DNA from: Xenorhabdus bovienii
GTDB lineage: Bacteria; Pseudomonadota; Gammaproteobacteria; Enterobacterales; Enterobacteriaceae
Assembly (NCBI RefSeq): GCF_024721015.1
Contig: NZ_JANAIF010000016.1
Span: 1 to 64,000 of the forward strand
DNA: 64,000 bases
Direction: 5' to 3'
The notes beneath the pieces are model-generated. The model made no database searches. It was not told the origin of the DNA and worked only from the letters and a program-made list of their open reading frames with translations. The translations under genes and the position numbers were made by a program. Shown in pieces: positions 38,037-51,150 of this stretch. The stretch's first letter is position 1. Each line of letters opens with the position of its first letter.

Positions 38037-38645
38037 ATGAATACTAAAATACAGCTAAAACGAGTAGCTGAAGCGAAACTGCCTACGCCATGGGGCGAAT
38101 TTCTGATGATTGGGTTTGAAGAAATTAAAACAGGTCGTGACCATGTTGCGCTTGTTTTCGGTGATATTTCCGGTGATGAGCCTGTTTTATCACGGATCCA
38201 TTCAGAATGTCTCACGGGGGATGCTTTATTCAGCCTGAGATGTGACTGCGGTTTTCAGTTGGAAGCTGCTTTTTCACAAATCAGCAAGGAAGGTAAAGGT
38301 GTTCTACTGTATCATCGACAGGAAGGCCGAAATATTGGTCTGCTGAATAAAATTCGCGCCTACGCATTACAGGATAAAGGCGTTGATACCGTAGAAGCCA
38401 ACCATCAACTAGGCTTTGCTGCTGATGAACGAGATTTCACTCTATGCTCAGATATGTATAAATTGCTGGGTATTAATGCAATCCGTCTTCTAACAAATAA
38501 TCCTAAAAAAGTTGAAATCATGGTAGAAGCAGGCATTAATATCGTCGAGCGTGTACCACTGGTCGTGGGGCGTAATCCTAAAAACGCTTATTATCTGGAT
38601 ACCAAAGCCAGCCGGATGGGACATCTACTATCCAAATCAAACTGA
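38037..38645 (+). CDS. ribA: GTP cyclohydrolase II
   Basis: This 202-residue zinc enzyme opens GTP to a diaminopyrimidine, the first committed step of riboflavin synthesis. The zinc cysteines are in [20 protein letters not shown] (three Cys). The active-site [20 protein letters not shown] block is intact, as is [10 protein letters not shown]. The ATG at 38037 adds about three residues to the E. coli N-terminus. An A-rich terminator-like stretch follows before acnA. Confidence 0.97.
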   Translation: MNTKIQLKRVAEAKLPTPWGEFLMIGFEEIKTGRDHVALVFGDISGDEPVLSRIHSECLTGDALFSLRCDCGFQLEAAFSQISKEGKGVLLYHRQEGRNIGLLNKIRAYALQDKGVDTVEANHQLGFAADERDFTLCSDMYKLLGINAIRLLTNNPKKVEIMVEAGINIVERVPLVVGRNPKNAYYLDTKASRMGHLLSKSN

Positions 38646-38747
38646 AATTTCTCTGTTTATCCCTACAAAAAAATAAAAACTGCGTCGGTGTAGGCGCAGT
38701 TTTTTTCTAAATGTTCATATTCCTGAAGATGAATTATACGGCTACTA

Positions 38748-41423
38748 TTATTTCAGCATATTACGGATCACATAGTGCAAAATGCCGTCATTATAAAAAT
38801 ACGCCAGTTCCGTATTGGTATCGATGCGACAACGGGCATCAATGACAGTTTCTTTTCCATTGACATAATTGATTTTTACCGCAATGGTCTGCCCTGGCTC
38901 GATATGCCCCAATCCTACAATATCGATTCGTTCATCACCAGTCAGGTTTAGCGTCTTACGGCTGACACCTTGTGGGAATTCCAGTGGTAATACACCCATT
39001 CCAATCAGATTAGAACGGTGGATACGTTCGAAAGATTCCGCAATCACGACCCTCGCTCCCAGCAGCCTAGTTCCTTTCGCTGCCCAATCACGGCTTGAAC
39101 CGGAACCATATTCTTTACCTGCAATAATGGCCAGCGGTGTCTTGTCTTCCTGATAAAGCATGGCCGCGTCATAAATCGCCAACTGAGCTTGAGATGGAAT
39201 ATGGCGAGTGTATCCTCCTTCCACACCAGGCATCATTTCGTTGCGGATACGGATATTGGCAAACGTCCCACGCATCATAACTTCATGATTGCCACGCCTT
39301 GAACCGTAAGAGTTAAAATCTTTCGGCGAAACGCCATGTTCCTGCAAGTATCGTCCTGCTGGGCTGTCAGCTTTTATGTTTCCCGCCGGAGAAATATGAT
39401 CCGTTGTGACTGAATCCCCCAAGATCGCAAGTATATTGGCTTGATGGATATCAGTTATCGGCTTGGGCTCAATCGTCATATCGCTGAAAAAAGGGGGAAG
39501 GCGAATATAGGTTGAATCCTGCTGCCAAGAATAAGTTTCTGACCTTTCCACTTCCAACGATTGCCAATTTTCATCACCATCAAAAACGGCATTGTATTCT
39601 TTGTGGAACATCTCTGTCCTGACTTTACCAACAGCTTCAGCGACTTCTTGACTATCCGGCCAGATATCTTGCAGATAGATATCATGACCTTGTTGATCTT
39701 GCCCTAATGGCTCCCTAGTGAGATCTTTTTTCATATTACCAGAAAGTGCATAGGCAACCACCAGTGGCGGAGATGCCAGCCAGTTAGTTTTCACCAGAGG
39801 ATGAATGCGTCCTTCAAAATTCCGGTTACCGGAAAGCACCGCGCCAACCATCAGATCAGATTGCTTAATCACTACTTCAATCGGCTCTGGCAATGGGCCT
39901 GAGTTACCGATACAAGTGGTACAACCATATCCCACTAGATTGAAACCCAGTTTTTCCAGATATGGCATGAGCCCTGCCAGTTCAAGGTAATCCGTTACTA
40001 CCTTGGAGCCGGGTGCCAGCGAGGTTTTAACCCACGGTTGACGTTGCAAACCTTTTTCAATCGCTTTTTTGGCAAGTAAACCTGCTGTCATCAAGACACT
40101 AGGATTAGATGTATTTGTACAGGAAGTGATGGCAGCAATAACTACAGCGCCATCTTGCAGTGCAAAAGTCTGATTATCAAGAGTGACTATCGTGTCCGCC
40201 CGATGCTCCTGTATTTTATGGATGTCCAGTTCCATGGCAGCTTGGAATGCATGTGGTACATCGCCAAGTGCTACTCTATCCTGAGGGCGTTTCGGTCCTG
40301 CCAAGCTCACTTCAACCGTGGACATATCCAGCTCAAGGTTGTTGGTGAAAATGGGTTCATCCCCTGCGTTACGCCATAATCCCTGCTTCTTACAGTAGGC
40401 TTCAACTAAGGCAATTTCATCTTCATTGCGTCCAGTTAAGCGCAAATAGCCCAGTGTAATATCATCAACAGGGAAGAAACCGCAGGTTGCGCCATATTCA
40501 GGCGACATATTGGCAATAGTTGCTCTATCTGCCAATGGCAAATCAGACAGCCCATCACCATAGAATTCGACAAACTTGCCAACCACGCCATGCTTGCGCA
40601 GCATCTGCGTCACCGTCAGGACAAGGTCGGTTGCCGTGATCCCTTCCCGCAATTTCCCGGCCAGTTTAAAACCAACGACATCCGGGATCAGCATGGAGAC
40701 AGGCTGCCCCAACATCGCAGCTTCGGCTTCAATTCCCCCAACGCCCCAACCTAATACACCGAGTCCGTTAATCATGGTTGTATGAGAATCCGTCCCCACC
40801 AACGTATCAGGATAGGCAAAATCCTTGCCATTCTGGTTTTCATACCAAACCGATTTACCAAGATATTCAAGGTTAACCTGATGGCAAATTCCTGTTCCGG
40901 GAGGCACAACGCGGAAGCGATTAAAGGCTTTTTGCCCCCAACGTAAAAATAGATAACGTTCATAGTTACGTTCCATCTCAATCTGAACGTTTTCTTCAAA
41001 CGCCTGCTCTGTACCGAATTTGTCTACCATGACTGAGTGGTCAATCACAAGATCAACGGGAGACAAAGGATTAACTTGTTCAACATTACCGCCAAGCCGC
41101 AGAACCGCTTCCCGCATGGCTGCAAGATCCACGACAGCCGGAACGCCGGTAAAATCCTGCATTAACACACGGGCGGGACGATAAGCGATTTCCCTGTCTG
41201 CATGACCGTTTTTCTGCCATTCCACCAATGCCTTCAAATCCTCTTCCACAACAGAATCGCCATCAATATTGCGCAGGAGATTTTCAAGCAGGACTTTCAT
41301 GGACTTAGGCAAACGGGCTATCTCACCCAATTGTTCAGATAACAGAGATAAACTGTAATAATGATATGTTTTACTGCCAATGGAGAGTGTTGATGCACAG
41401 TCCGTTTTCAATTTAAACGACAT
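38748..41423 (-). CDS. acnA: Aconitate hydratase A
   Basis: This 891-residue [4Fe-4S] enzyme isomerises citrate to isocitrate and is the stress-stable aconitase in E. coli. Cluster ligands lie in [11 protein letters not shown] and [12 protein letters not shown]. The swivel domain has [18 protein letters not shown]. Length equals E. coli AcnA (891). The start at 41423 (MSFKLKTDC) has GGAGG upstream. The frame's earlier start at 41465 is rejected. Confidence 0.97.
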   Translation of the reverse strand: MSFKLKTDCASTLSIGSKTYHYYSLSLLSEQLGEIARLPKSMKVLLENLLRNIDGDSVVEEDLKALVEWQKNGHADREIAYRPARVLMQDFTGVPAVVDLAAMREAVLRLGGNVEQVNPLSPVDLVIDHSVMVDKFGTEQAFEENVQIEMERNYERYLFLRWGQKAFNRFRVVPPGTGICHQVNLEYLGKSVWYENQNGKDFAYPDTLVGTDSHTTMINGLGVLGWGVGGIEAEAAMLGQPVSMLIPDVVGFKLAGKLREGITATDLVLTVTQMLRKHGVVGKFVEFYGDGLSDLPLADRATIANMSPEYGATCGFFPVDDITLGYLRLTGRNEDEIALVEAYCKKQGLWRNAGDEPIFTNNLELDMSTVEVSLAGPKRPQDRVALGDVPHAFQAAMELDIHKIQEHRADTIVTLDNQTFALQDGAVVIAAITSCTNTSNPSVLMTAGLLAKKAIEKGLQRQPWVKTSLAPGSKVVTDYLELAGLMPYLEKLGFNLVGYGCTTCIGNSGPLPEPIEVVIKQSDLMVGAVLSGNRNFEGRIHPLVKTNWLASPPLVVAYALSGNMKKDLTREPLGQDQQGHDIYLQDIWPDSQEVAEAVGKVRTEMFHKEYNAVFDGDENWQSLEVERSETYSWQQDSTYIRLPPFFSDMTIEPKPITDIHQANILAILGDSVTTDHISPAGNIKADSPAGRYLQEHGVSPKDFNSYGSRRGNHEVMMRGTFANIRIRNEMMPGVEGGYTRHIPSQAQLAIYDAAMLYQEDKTPLAIIAGKEYGSGSSRDWAAKGTRLLGARVVIAESFERIHRSNLIGMGVLPLEFPQGVSRKTLNLTGDERIDIVGLGHIEPGQTIAVKINYVNGKETVIDARCRIDTNTELAYFYNDGILHYVIRNMLK

Positions 41424-41638
41424 AACTCCTCCTTTCTTATTATGGTCAGCTACACCATTAAACATAACATACTAGCGAACATTTGTTATTCAGTTACCAC
41501 ACATTTTGCTAACCGGCTGTAAACCCTTATTTATTGACAAATTTTAGTGATGACATCCCGAAAGCACATGTGTTTTATTCATAGCTAAAGCACACATGCG
41601 GTACTGAATATCATTACTTAAATACTGGAGGGTGAATT

Positions 41639-42460
41639 ATGGATATAAAAGTCGACAAAAACCGTCAACACTATTTAAACCATATAGCGCAGGCTGAACA
41701 ATTTTTTTCCAATGGAATTGAGGATAACTTTTCCCTGTCAAACCACCAATTCAGTGATATGGATGGACTTGTCCAATTTGTCATTACTTCACAAATCAAT
41801 GACAAATCCAGCGTGATACAACGGTTAAATGAAATAAAGAAAACACAGATTTCTCTTTCCTCAATTGCGACTGATTATATCATCAAATATGCTAATACCC
41901 ATGGCCAACAATATAGAACTGACGTGCAATTTTGGGGCGATATCATAGAGAAACTGCCGTTAATGAGCGTCAGGAATATAGAAAGCCAAACCTACAGCCA
42001 TGTAATGAAAGGATTTTCAATCGCAACGAACTTGCTGCAACTTATCATGGATATTGTTTTGAATACAAACTCTTCCAGCATGAAAAGCTTTTCTCAGTTC
42101 CTGCAAAAACAAGGAGATGCCATTAGGCTTGGGTTGAAGAAGAATAACGATCATTACTCTACTCTGACTTTGACCAGTGTCATTGAAGCTGTTGGAGCTG
42201 AAGATCAAGTGATTTATATTCCCAAAATGAAACTGTACAAAGTGAATTTTGACAGAAGCAATTCAGAAATTGCTTCAAATTGTGCTTCCAATGAAAATAT
42301 CAATGTCGAATTCACTTACTCTTCCTGTGTTTCATTATTTGATTATCAGGCATTGGAAGATCCCGAAATTAAGGCATCCTTTGATCTATTTATTCGTAAT
42401 AACAAAAAATCATCAATAGAGAATTCTAATAATTTTTTCAACGGTGAATTTAAAGTGTAA
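41639..42460 (+). CDS. Unrecognised 273-residue protein
   Basis: I do not recognise this protein. It starts at an ATG with a strong GGAGG box, so it is very likely expressed. It has no signal peptide, is AT-rich, mostly helical in character and rich in Asn and Ser. One hydrophobic to amphipathic stretch occurs at about residues 122-142 (MKGFSIATNLLQLIMDIVL). The C-terminal third (from KLYKVNFDRSN) looks beta-rich, with two cysteines near residues 215 and 231. It replaces ymiA/yciX between acnA and cysB. A soluble helical protein with a buried hydrophobic hairpin, as in alpha pore-forming toxins, is only a speculation. Confidence 0.7.
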   Translation: MDIKVDKNRQHYLNHIAQAEQFFSNGIEDNFSLSNHQFSDMDGLVQFVITSQINDKSSVIQRLNEIKKTQISLSSIATDYIIKYANTHGQQYRTDVQFWGDIIEKLPLMSVRNIESQTYSHVMKGFSIATNLLQLIMDIVLNTNSSSMKSFSQFLQKQGDAIRLGLKKNNDHYSTLTLTSVIEAVGAEDQVIYIPKMKLYKVNFDRSNSEIASNCASNENINVEFTYSSCVSLFDYQALEDPEIKASFDLFIRNNKKSSIENSNNFFNGEFKV

Positions 42461-42603
42461 TTTAAGGCACAGCTAAAATTACTTATCTGATTGTTACAAA
42501 AGTGATTATTATCATAAAAAAGATTCGTGTATCTGACAATACCCTGTGCAACCTGCTCTTTTATTCATGTCTCAACACTGTATTATTAATTTTTAAATAA
42601 AGA

Positions 42604-42627
42604 AGCCATCAGTATTAACTGATGGCT
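42604..42627. terminator. Perfect hairpin downstream of the 273-residue gene
   Basis: AGCCATCAGT and ACTGATGGCT form a 10-bp perfect stem with a 4-base loop. A T-rich tail lies on the reverse-strand side (CTTTATTT). It lies in the 349-bp gap (42461-42809), which holds no gene. Confidence 0.55.
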
Positions 42628-42750
42628 ACCACATTATCAAACTAAACTTATATCCTTTAATTGCGACAGAAACAGCTAAACCCAATCCCGTATTCCTGAT
42701 TTTTTTGCATCAGTTATTATTTTTAAACCAACTCTAGATGACAAAATCAA

Positions 42751-42793
42751 CAAAAAATAGAGGAAGATAACATCAGCTGCCTTCCTCTGATTT
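42751..42793. terminator. Bidirectional terminator downstream of cysB
   Basis: GAGGAAG and CTTCCTC form a stem flanked by A-runs and T-runs on both sides (CAAAAAATA and TGATTTTTT). It fits termination of cysB leftward and of the preceding gene rightward. Confidence 0.75.
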
Positions 42794-42809
42794 TTTCATT
42801 ATAGATTCT

Positions 42810-44124
<1,315 letters not shown>

Positions 44125-46716
44125 TTACTTTTCTTTTGTTACCCAAGCACCATCAACAAAAAATGCGGCCCACCCGGTCGCCTTACCATTTTTCTCCGAA
44201 GAGACATATTGCTGCTTCGTCTTGCGACTAAAACGCACTACTGTTTTATGACCTTCAGGGTCAGCAACAGGAGCCTTAGCCAAATAGCATAACTTCTCTG
44301 GCAAGCGATCCTTGAACTTGACAAGTTCCTCAACCAGCGGTGCTCGTGTTTCACGCGATTTAGGGAACGTGTTGGCTGCAAGAAATACACCAGCAGCACC
44401 ATCGCGCAGAACAAAATAGGCATCCGATTTTTCACATGGCAATTCAGGCAATGGAACTGGATCTTCTTTCGGTGGGGCAACTTCCCCGCTCCGGAGGATC
44501 TTACGGGTGTTTTTGCACTCTTCGCTTGTGCATCCCATGTATTTACCGAAACGACCCATTTTTAAGTGCATTTCTGAACCACATTTATCACACTCAACGA
44601 TTGGGCCATCATAACCTTTGATTCGGAATTCGCCCTCTTCCACTTCATAACCATCACATGCAGGATTATTACCACAAACATGTAATTTACGTTGGTTATC
44701 AATCAGGTAGCTATCCATTGCTGTACCGCATTCTTTACAGCGATGGCGGGCACGCAGTGCATTAGTTTCCGCATCATCCCCTTCCAGAATGTTCAGGATT
44801 TCGTTTTCCGGGATCAAATTGATGGTTTGCTTGCAACGCTCTTTCGGTGATAGCACATAGCCAGAGCAGCCAAGAAATACCCCCGTTGTCGCCGTGCGAA
44901 TACCCATTGGGCGACTACACGTCGGACAATCAATAGAAGTGATCACCATTGGATTCGGACGCATACCGCCTTCATCAGGATCTTTGCTAGCAACATCAAG
45001 CTGTTCACTGAAATTGGTAAAAAACTCGTCCAGTACCCCTTTCCAGTTAGCTTCGTTATTAGCGACGTGATCGAGCTGGTCTTCCATTCTTGCGGTAAAG
45101 TCATAGCTCATTAATTCGTTGAAGTTCTCTTCTAAACGATCATTAACGATTTCACCCATTTTTTCCGCATAGAATCGACGGTTTTCACCCCGCACATAAC
45201 CACGATCCTGAATAGTTGAAATAATTGACGCATAGGTTGATGGGCGACCAATGCCACGCTTTTCCAACTCCCTGACCAGAGATGCTTCACTGAAACGTGC
45301 CGGTGGTTTCGTGAAATGCTGGCTTGGGCTCAACTGTTGCAAGTCAAGTTCAGTGCCAACTTCAACCACTGGTAAAGTATGGTCTTCATCCCCCTTGCGC
45401 AATGCTGGCATCACTTTCGTCCAACCATCGAAACGCAATGTACGACCTTTGGCACGGAGTTCAAAATTCCCCGCCTGAACTGTCAGCGTAGTGGAATCGT
45501 ATTTCGCTGGCATCATCTGACAGGCAACGAACTGGCGCCAGATAAGCTGATACAGTTTTTGTGCATCGGCTTCCATATCTTTCAGTTCTTCCGCCATGAC
45601 ATCTACATTAGAAGGCCGGATAGCTTCATGAGCCTCCTGCGAATTCTCCTTACTGCTGTAGATATTGGCTGTTTTTGGCAAATATTTGTCACCAAAGTGA
45701 TCATTGATATAACCGCGAACCATGTCCAGTGCATCCTGACTCAAATTGATAGAGTCGGTACGCATGTACGTGATATGTCCTGCTTCATATAACCGCTGTG
45801 CCATCATCATCGTTTTCTTGACACCGAACCCAAGCCGCGTACTGGCAGCCTGTTGCAGTGTTGAAGTAATGAATGGCGCGCCCGGTTTACTGGACGTCGG
45901 GCGGTCTTCACGATCAAGAACTTTGTATCTGGCTTTTTCAAGCAAGGATACCGCAGCCTGTGTTTGCTGTGCGTTAACGGGCTTGAATGGTTTTCCCCCT
46001 TCATGGGTGACTTCCATTTGGAGCGCAATGTCTCCTTTAGCCATTAAGTCCGCGTGCAATTGCCAGTATTCTTCTGGCACAAAGACCTTGATTTCACGCT
46101 CCCGCTCAACGATAAGGCGAACCGCTACGGATTGAACGCGCCCGGCAGACAGCCCTCTGGCGACTTTCTTCCACAATAGCGGTGAAACCATATAACCCAC
46201 GACGCGATCCATAAAACGGCGCGCCTGCTGTGCATTTACACGGTCGATATTCAGTTCACCAGGATTGTCAAAAGCCTGAGTGATGGCATTTTTGGTGATC
46301 TCATTGAATACAACCCGACTGAAACGAGCCTCTTCTCCACCAATAACCTCTCGTAGGTGCCATGCAATGGCTTCCCCTTCGCGGTCAAGGTCCGTTGCGA
46401 GATAGATATGATCGGCTTTCTCAGCAAGCGTTTTCAGTTCTGCGACAACTTTTTCCTTACCAGGCAAAATTTGGTAATCCGCTTCCCAACCGTGATAGGG
46501 ATCAACTCCCATTCGGTTAACCAGCGCTGTCTTCTCATCCTTTTTCTTTTTATTCTTATCGGTTGATGAGTTCGAACTCTTTTGACTCGCTGCTCCACTG
46601 GTCGGCAAATCACGGATATGACCTACACTGGATTTTACAACGTAGTCATTCCCCAGATATTTATTGATTGTTTTGGCTTTTGCCGGGGACTCCACTATAA
46701 CAAGAGCTTTACCCAT
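44125..46716 (-). CDS. topA: DNA topoisomerase I
   Basis: This 863-residue type IA topoisomerase relaxes negative supercoils. The Toprim domain begins [18 protein letters not shown], with [13 protein letters not shown] for metal binding. The catalytic tyrosine is in [12 protein letters not shown] near residue 319. Three C-terminal zinc-ribbon modules follow ([18 protein letters not shown] and CDKCGSEMH, each with later Cys pairs), then a basic tail. Length matches E. coli (865). A Ser/Lys-rich insert after residue 43 is normal for enteric enzymes. Confidence 0.97.
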   Translation of the reverse strand: MGKALVIVESPAKAKTINKYLGNDYVVKSSVGHIRDLPTSGAASQKSSNSSTDKNKKKKDEKTALVNRMGVDPYHGWEADYQILPGKEKVVAELKTLAEKADHIYLATDLDREGEAIAWHLREVIGGEEARFSRVVFNEITKNAITQAFDNPGELNIDRVNAQQARRFMDRVVGYMVSPLLWKKVARGLSAGRVQSVAVRLIVEREREIKVFVPEEYWQLHADLMAKGDIALQMEVTHEGGKPFKPVNAQQTQAAVSLLEKARYKVLDREDRPTSSKPGAPFITSTLQQAASTRLGFGVKKTMMMAQRLYEAGHITYMRTDSINLSQDALDMVRGYINDHFGDKYLPKTANIYSSKENSQEAHEAIRPSNVDVMAEELKDMEADAQKLYQLIWRQFVACQMMPAKYDSTTLTVQAGNFELRAKGRTLRFDGWTKVMPALRKGDEDHTLPVVEVGTELDLQQLSPSQHFTKPPARFSEASLVRELEKRGIGRPSTYASIISTIQDRGYVRGENRRFYAEKMGEIVNDRLEENFNELMSYDFTARMEDQLDHVANNEANWKGVLDEFFTNFSEQLDVASKDPDEGGMRPNPMVITSIDCPTCSRPMGIRTATTGVFLGCSGYVLSPKERCKQTINLIPENEILNILEGDDAETNALRARHRCKECGTAMDSYLIDNQRKLHVCGNNPACDGYEVEEGEFRIKGYDGPIVECDKCGSEMHLKMGRFGKYMGCTSEECKNTRKILRSGEVAPPKEDPVPLPELPCEKSDAYFVLRDGAAGVFLAANTFPKSRETRAPLVEELVKFKDRLPEKLCYLAKAPVADPEGHKTVVRFSRKTKQQYVSSEKNGKATGWAAFFVDGAWVTKEK

Positions 46717-47022
46717 AGTTACCTTTACCTAATTATCTTCTTTTCAGATGGCGGAAATCACGGCGTTATGTTGCGATATATAAAATAAATTCTCTTTTTA
46801 TATTGCGATAGATTTGCAAGATATCAACTAATTTTTATCTTGTACTTTGCTCAAGCGCAAAAACCTTTGAAATATTTAAGGTATTTTATATACCAGCACA
46901 TGCCATGCAATTGTATGATTTAACAGTTGTAAACAAAATCTTCCATCTGCATGACGAAAAGCCCACACTCTACCTGATAAAAAACGATGCGCAACAACTT
47001 ATTTTTTGGAGGAGCATAATCG
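46717..47022. other. 306-bp divergent promoter region topA/yciN
   Basis: No gene is visible. The stretch is AT-rich, fitting the multi-promoter topA control region of enterics. A GTTGTAAACAAAA sequence near 46926 superficially resembles a Ter core but does not match it. Confidence 0.4.
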
Positions 47023-47274
47023 ATGCAAACTGAAACATTACCCATTAAGCGTAAACAGTTACTGGAAAAAGCAAATAAAATCATTAGGAAACACGACGAT
47101 TTTATTCAGGGAATGTATGCAGATGATGTAGAACAGAAAGGCGAAGTGCTCGTTTTTAAGGGAGAATATTTTTTGGATAGCTATAATCTGCCTACCACGA
47201 AAAGTACCGCTGTGTTTAATATGTTTAAACATTTAGCACATATATTATCCGAAAAGTATCATTTAGCAGACTAA
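47023..47274 (+). CDS. yciN: YciN family protein
   Basis: This 83-residue small cytoplasmic protein matches DUF2498/YciN, with [28 protein letters not shown] near the start and [19 protein letters not shown] at the end. Function is unknown. A strong GGAGGA box lies upstream. It is located between topA and sohB, as in E. coli. Confidence 0.9.
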   Translation: MQTETLPIKRKQLLEKANKIIRKHDDFIQGMYADDVEQKGEVLVFKGEYFLDSYNLPTTKSTAVFNMFKHLAHILSEKYHLAD

Positions 47275-47317
47275 AAATTTGATGGTGTAATCCCTGATAG
47301 ATCATCAATTATTGTGT

Positions 47318-47375
47318 GGGTAATAAGGGATATCCAAACCGTCACCTTCCACCTTATTACCCTTTATTGTTTTAT
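47318..47375 (+). terminator. Terminator after yciN
   Basis: GGGTAATAAGG and CCTTATTACCC form an 11-bp perfect stem with a 23-base loop, followed by TTTATTGTTTT. It ends yciN before the convergent sohB gene. Confidence 0.7.
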
Positions 47376-47401
47376 ATCTGTTATAGCTGATACCTAAATT
47401 A

Positions 47402-48448
47402 TCAGAACAGTGGCTTTTCGCCCCTTTGCCACCAGCGCATGAACAATTTATCAACATTCTCCATTGCGCTACCCATGAAACGCTCTATCACACGTTTACG
47501 ACGAGAATAACTGACCCCGATGACTTCACAGTGTTCGATCTGTTCAATCAAGAAATCATCACTGACACCCACATCATCAATTAGCCCATTTTCTTTTGCC
47601 TGCGTACCATACCAATATTCGCCAGTGGCTACTTTTTCCACATCCAGAGATGGACGATGCTGATAAATAAATGATTTAAATAATTTATGAGTTTCGTTCA
47701 AATCTTCCTGAAATTTCTGCCGTCCCTGCTCAGTATTTTCTCCCAGAACAGTCAGAGTACGCTTGTATTCCCCGGCAGTATGTAATTCTACATCAATATC
47801 ATTTTTCTTGAGCAATCGGTGGATATTCGGGAGTTGGGCCACAACACCGATAGAACCAATAATCGCAAAAGGGGCAGCAATAATGCGATCTGCCACACAA
47901 GCCATCATGTAACCACCACTTGCGGCAACTTTATCTACGGCAATCGTCAGACGTATTCCTTTCTGCCGTAAACGAGCCAACTGAGATGCAGCAAGCCCAT
48001 AACCATGTACCATACCACCGGGACTTTCTAAACGCAGTAACACTTCATCTTTGCTATTTGCCACAGCGAGTATGGCGCTGATCTCTTCACGGAGAGAATC
48101 AACTTCATGGGCATCCATACTGCCTTTAAAATCCAGAACATAAAGGTTCGATTTCTGTAAACCTTTCTGACTCGCTTTAGCCTCTGCCTTTTTCTGCTTG
48201 GCATCATTTTTCTGCTGTTTTTTTAACGCCTTCTGCCAAATTTTCTGCTCTGCGTCACTCATCCGAGCCTGCTGCATCTGGCGCTGTTTTTCCCTGTATG
48301 ATTCACCCAGATTGGTCAGACGCAACTCCCCTTTATGCATGGTTTTACGTACACCCAATCCGATACAAAATACTGCCAGAACGACGACTGCTAATACCAC
48401 AGTAACCACTTTGGCCAAGAACAGCCCGTATAGAGACAAATACTCCAC
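47402..48448 (-). CDS. sohB: Inner-membrane S49 peptidase SohB
   Basis: This 348-residue S49-family protease is known as a multicopy suppressor of degP loss in E. coli. An N-terminal membrane helix (FLAKVVTVVLAVVVLAVFCIG) is followed by a basic Gln/Lys-rich linker. The catalytic serine lies in KVAASGGYMMACVADRI near residue 178 and the supporting block is SIGVVAQLPNIHRLL. Length matches E. coli SohB (349). Confidence 0.94.
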   Translation of the reverse strand: MEYLSLYGLFLAKVVTVVLAVVVLAVFCIGLGVRKTMHKGELRLTNLGESYREKQRQMQQARMSDAEQKIWQKALKKQQKNDAKQKKAEAKASQKGLQKSNLYVLDFKGSMDAHEVDSLREEISAILAVANSKDEVLLRLESPGGMVHGYGLAASQLARLRQKGIRLTIAVDKVAASGGYMMACVADRIIAAPFAIIGSIGVVAQLPNIHRLLKKNDIDVELHTAGEYKRTLTVLGENTEQGRQKFQEDLNETHKLFKSFIYQHRPSLDVEKVATGEYWYGTQAKENGLIDDVGVSDDFLIEQIEHCEVIGVSYSRRKRVIERFMGSAMENVDKLFMRWWQRGEKPLF

Positions 48449-48706
48449 AGATCCACCTTATCTTCAATTATGATGAACAATATTCTTCATTCTAACTAAA
48501 AACCGGAGGCTGTGCTCTAACAGTTTACTTGCATCCTATCTCATCAGAGCTCTGTTTTTTTCTGTCTATATTGAGCAAATTTGACGGGGGCATTAAGTTT
48601 TGTTCTGATGACAGACTTCATGTGTCAGCCTAAAATGGCAGATGCCATACGCCTTAAGTAATCGCTTTAAAAAACAGGTTCCTAAAAACCACAGGAAGAT
48701 AGTCAG

Positions 48707-49471
48707 ATGTTAGATTACCAACCCAATCATGATCTGCTGCAACAGAAAATCATTTTAGTCACCGGTGCCGGAGACGGCATTGGTCGTGAAGCAGCACTAA
48801 CTTATGCTCGCCACGGTGCGCAGGTTATTCTGCTGGGGCGCACAACAGCAAAACTGGAAGCGGTCAAACAACAAATCGAAAACAATGGCGGTTTACCGAT
48901 TACCATTTACACAATGGATCTTTTGACCGTGACAGCCGAAGAATGTCAGGCCTTTGCAGATGAACTCACCCAGCATTATCCCCGTCTGGATGGGGTATTG
49001 CACAATGCAGGTCTACTGGGTGTTGTCGCACCTGTCATAGAACAGCCTGTTCAGCTTTGGCATGAAGTCATACAAGTGAATGTCAACGCGACTTTCATGC
49101 TGACTCAGGTGTTAATTCCCCTGTTATTGAAATCCCCCAATGGCTCTCTGGTATTTACCAGTTCCAGTGTGGGCCGTGAAGGAAGAAGTGGTTGGGGTGC
49201 ATATGCTGTTTCCAAATTTGCAACAGAAGGTCTAATGCAGGTTCTAGCGCAGGAGTATCAGGAAACTGCCTTGCGTATTAACTGCATTAATCCTGGAGGT
49301 ACACGCACCGGTATGCGTGCGAGTGCATTTCCTGATGAAAATGCGACCAAATTAAAAATCCCTGCCGAGATCATGCCGGTCTATCTCTATCTGATGGGTG
49401 ATGACAGCCTGAGTGATTCAGGTATCAGCTTTGATGCTCAGCCGGGTCGTAAAGCGGGGCCTGCCAAATAA
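48707..49471 (+). CDS. yciK: SDR-family oxidoreductase YciK
   Basis: This 254-residue classical short-chain dehydrogenase has the cofactor motif VTGAGDGIGREAALTYARHG. HNAGLLG follows, with the Ser (FTSSSVGREGRSGWG), then YAVSKFA with catalytic Tyr and Lys. It matches E. coli YciK, whose substrate is unknown. The stop codon overlaps the next ATG (AATAATG), so it is coupled with cobO, as in E. coli. Confidence 0.93.
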   Translation: MLDYQPNHDLLQQKIILVTGAGDGIGREAALTYARHGAQVILLGRTTAKLEAVKQQIENNGGLPITIYTMDLLTVTAEECQAFADELTQHYPRLDGVLHNAGLLGVVAPVIEQPVQLWHEVIQVNVNATFMLTQVLIPLLLKSPNGSLVFTSSSVGREGRSGWGAYAVSKFATEGLMQVLAQEYQETALRINCINPGGTRTGMRASAFPDENATKLKIPAEIMPVYLYLMGDDSLSDSGISFDAQPGRKAGPAK

Positions 49472-50067
49472 TGCCAACGGATAACGGACAGTACAAGAAA
49501 AGGCAACAGCGCCTGAAAGAGAAAGTCGATGCCCGCATTGAAGCTGCTCAACAGGAACGGGGTATCGTCATAGTATTCACCGGAAATGGTAAAGGGAAAA
49601 CAACCGCTGCGTTTGGCACAGTCACTCGTGCAATCGGCCATGGTCAGCGTGCCGGCGTTATTCAATTTATCAAGGGAACATGGGAAAGCGGCGAAAGGAA
49701 CCTGCTGGCACAACAGGGTGTTGAGTTTCATATCATGGCGACAGGGTTCACGTGGGAGACGCAAAACCGTGAAACTGACATCGCAGCCTGCCAAGCTGTA
49801 TGGCAACATGCCCTGACGATGTTATCCGACCCCTCATTGCAGCTTGTCGTTTTGGATGAGCTGACCTATATGGTCAGTTACAAATATCTTGACCTAACCG
49901 ATGTACTTACCGCACTCAAACAACGTCCTATCCATCAGTCTGTCATTATTACCGGACGGGGCTGCCATCGTGAATTACTTGAACTTGCAGATACCATTAC
50001 GGAAATGCGCCCAGTAAAACATGCGTTTGATGCGGGAATCAAAGCTCAGAAAGGGGTTGATTGGTAA
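49471..50067 (+). CDS. cobO: Cob(I)alamin adenosyltransferase (BtuR/CobO)
   Basis: This 198-residue enzyme transfers the adenosyl group of ATP to cobalamin or cobinamide to make the coenzyme form. The N-terminal P-loop-like FTGNGKGKTTAAFG is present, along with LVVLDELTYMV and TGRGCHRELLELADTITEM. Length matches E. coli BtuR (196). It is useful for salvage of corrinoids; no cobalamin synthesis genes are in the window. Confidence 0.96.
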   Translation: MPTDNGQYKKRQQRLKEKVDARIEAAQQERGIVIVFTGNGKGKTTAAFGTVTRAIGHGQRAGVIQFIKGTWESGERNLLAQQGVEFHIMATGFTWETQNRETDIAACQAVWQHALTMLSDPSLQLVVLDELTYMVSYKYLDLTDVLTALKQRPIHQSVIITGRGCHRELLELADTITEMRPVKHAFDAGIKAQKGVDW

Positions 50068-50094
50068 GATTGATTAGTAAGATAGATAAAAAGC

Positions 50095-50129
50095 CGCTGT
50101 TTCAGCCTTGATATAACACTGAAACAGCG
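50095..50129 (-). terminator. Terminator after rluB
   Basis: CGCTGTTTCAG and CTGAAACAGCG form a perfect 11-bp stem, with GCTTTTTAT following on the reverse strand. It lies between convergent cobO and rluB. Confidence 0.8.
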
Positions 50130-50140
50130 ACCCTAAAACA

Positions 50141-51085
50141 TTAACGGCCTTTAGGTGCCGCTTTTCTTCCCGTATTCTGACGAGAGCTACTTGCAGGGCG
50201 TTTCCCCGCTGGACGGGAGGAGCCGACCTGAGAATGCCGTTTTACTGCCCGGCGGATCTGATTGGCCTTAATACGGCGTTGGTCACGCTCAACCGCAACT
50301 TTGGACATGGTTTCTTCATTTAAATCAACCAACTGACGTAAATAGTTAGTCTGCTCCAGCCCCAGTTCTGTCCATCCACCACGTGGTAAACCTTTCGGTA
50401 GATCGATATCACCATAACGGACACGGATCAAGCGGCTAACTTGTACGCCAACAGCTTCCCACAAACGCCTGACTTCACGGTTACGACCTTCCGTCAGTGT
50501 CACGTTATACCACTGGTTGATACCTTCACCACCCTTGAATGAGATAGTTTTGAAGGAGGCAGGCCCGTCTTCCAACTGAACGCCTTGTGTCAATTGACGA
50601 AGTTTCGCATTGTCTACTTCACCGAAAACACGAACAGCATATTCACGCTCAACTTCACAGCTTGGATGCATCAGGCGGTTTGCCAGTTCTCCATCCGTCG
50701 TAAACAGCAGCAGTCCGCAAGTATTGATGTCCAGACGCCCTACGGCAATCCAGCGAGCATCCTGCATTTTGGGCAGGCGATCAAACACTGTTGGACGCCC
50801 TTCAGGATCATGTCGAGTACACAGCTCACCTTCAGGCTTATAATAGGCCAGAACGCGACAAATCGTTTTTTGTGGCTCTTTTATATTTAAGATACGCCCA
50901 TCAAGGCGAATTTTTATGGAAGGTTTGACTTCGATTCGATCACCCAACGTTGCGGTCTTGCCATCGATGCTAATCCGCCCCTCTTGGATATAGCCCTCAA
51001 TTTCGCGGCGAGAACCATGACCAGCACGTGCGAGAATTTTTTGTAACTTTTCCGTTCTTTCTGTTTTTTGCGTTTTATCGCTCAT
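50141..51085 (-). CDS. rluB: 23S rRNA pseudouridine(2605) synthase
   Basis: This 314-residue RsuA-family pseudouridine synthase modifies 23S rRNA U2605. The N-terminal S4 RNA-binding domain ([22 protein letters not shown]) precedes the catalytic core with the active-site aspartate in [34 protein letters not shown] is the family C-domain block. A basic C-terminal tail of about 60 residues is longer than the E. coli tail (291 in total). Confidence 0.95.
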   Translation of the reverse strand: MSDKTQKTERTEKLQKILARAGHGSRREIEGYIQEGRISIDGKTATLGDRIEVKPSIKIRLDGRILNIKEPQKTICRVLAYYKPEGELCTRHDPEGRPTVFDRLPKMQDARWIAVGRLDINTCGLLLFTTDGELANRLMHPSCEVEREYAVRVFGEVDNAKLRQLTQGVQLEDGPASFKTISFKGGEGINQWYNVTLTEGRNREVRRLWEAVGVQVSRLIRVRYGDIDLPKGLPRGGWTELGLEQTNYLRQLVDLNEETMSKVAVERDQRRIKANQIRRAVKRHSQVGSSRPAGKRPASSSRQNTGRKAAPKGR

Positions 51086-51150
51086 TGAGCAACCTCTGTT
51101 GTCGCCTTCACAGGCGTCGTGTCATAAAATAAAAATGTGAATCATTCACC

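Noticed and set aside
46922..46940. GTTGTAAACAAAA as a second Ter site
   Set aside because: It has an extra A in the core and lacks the AGNATG part, so it does not match the Ter consensus.
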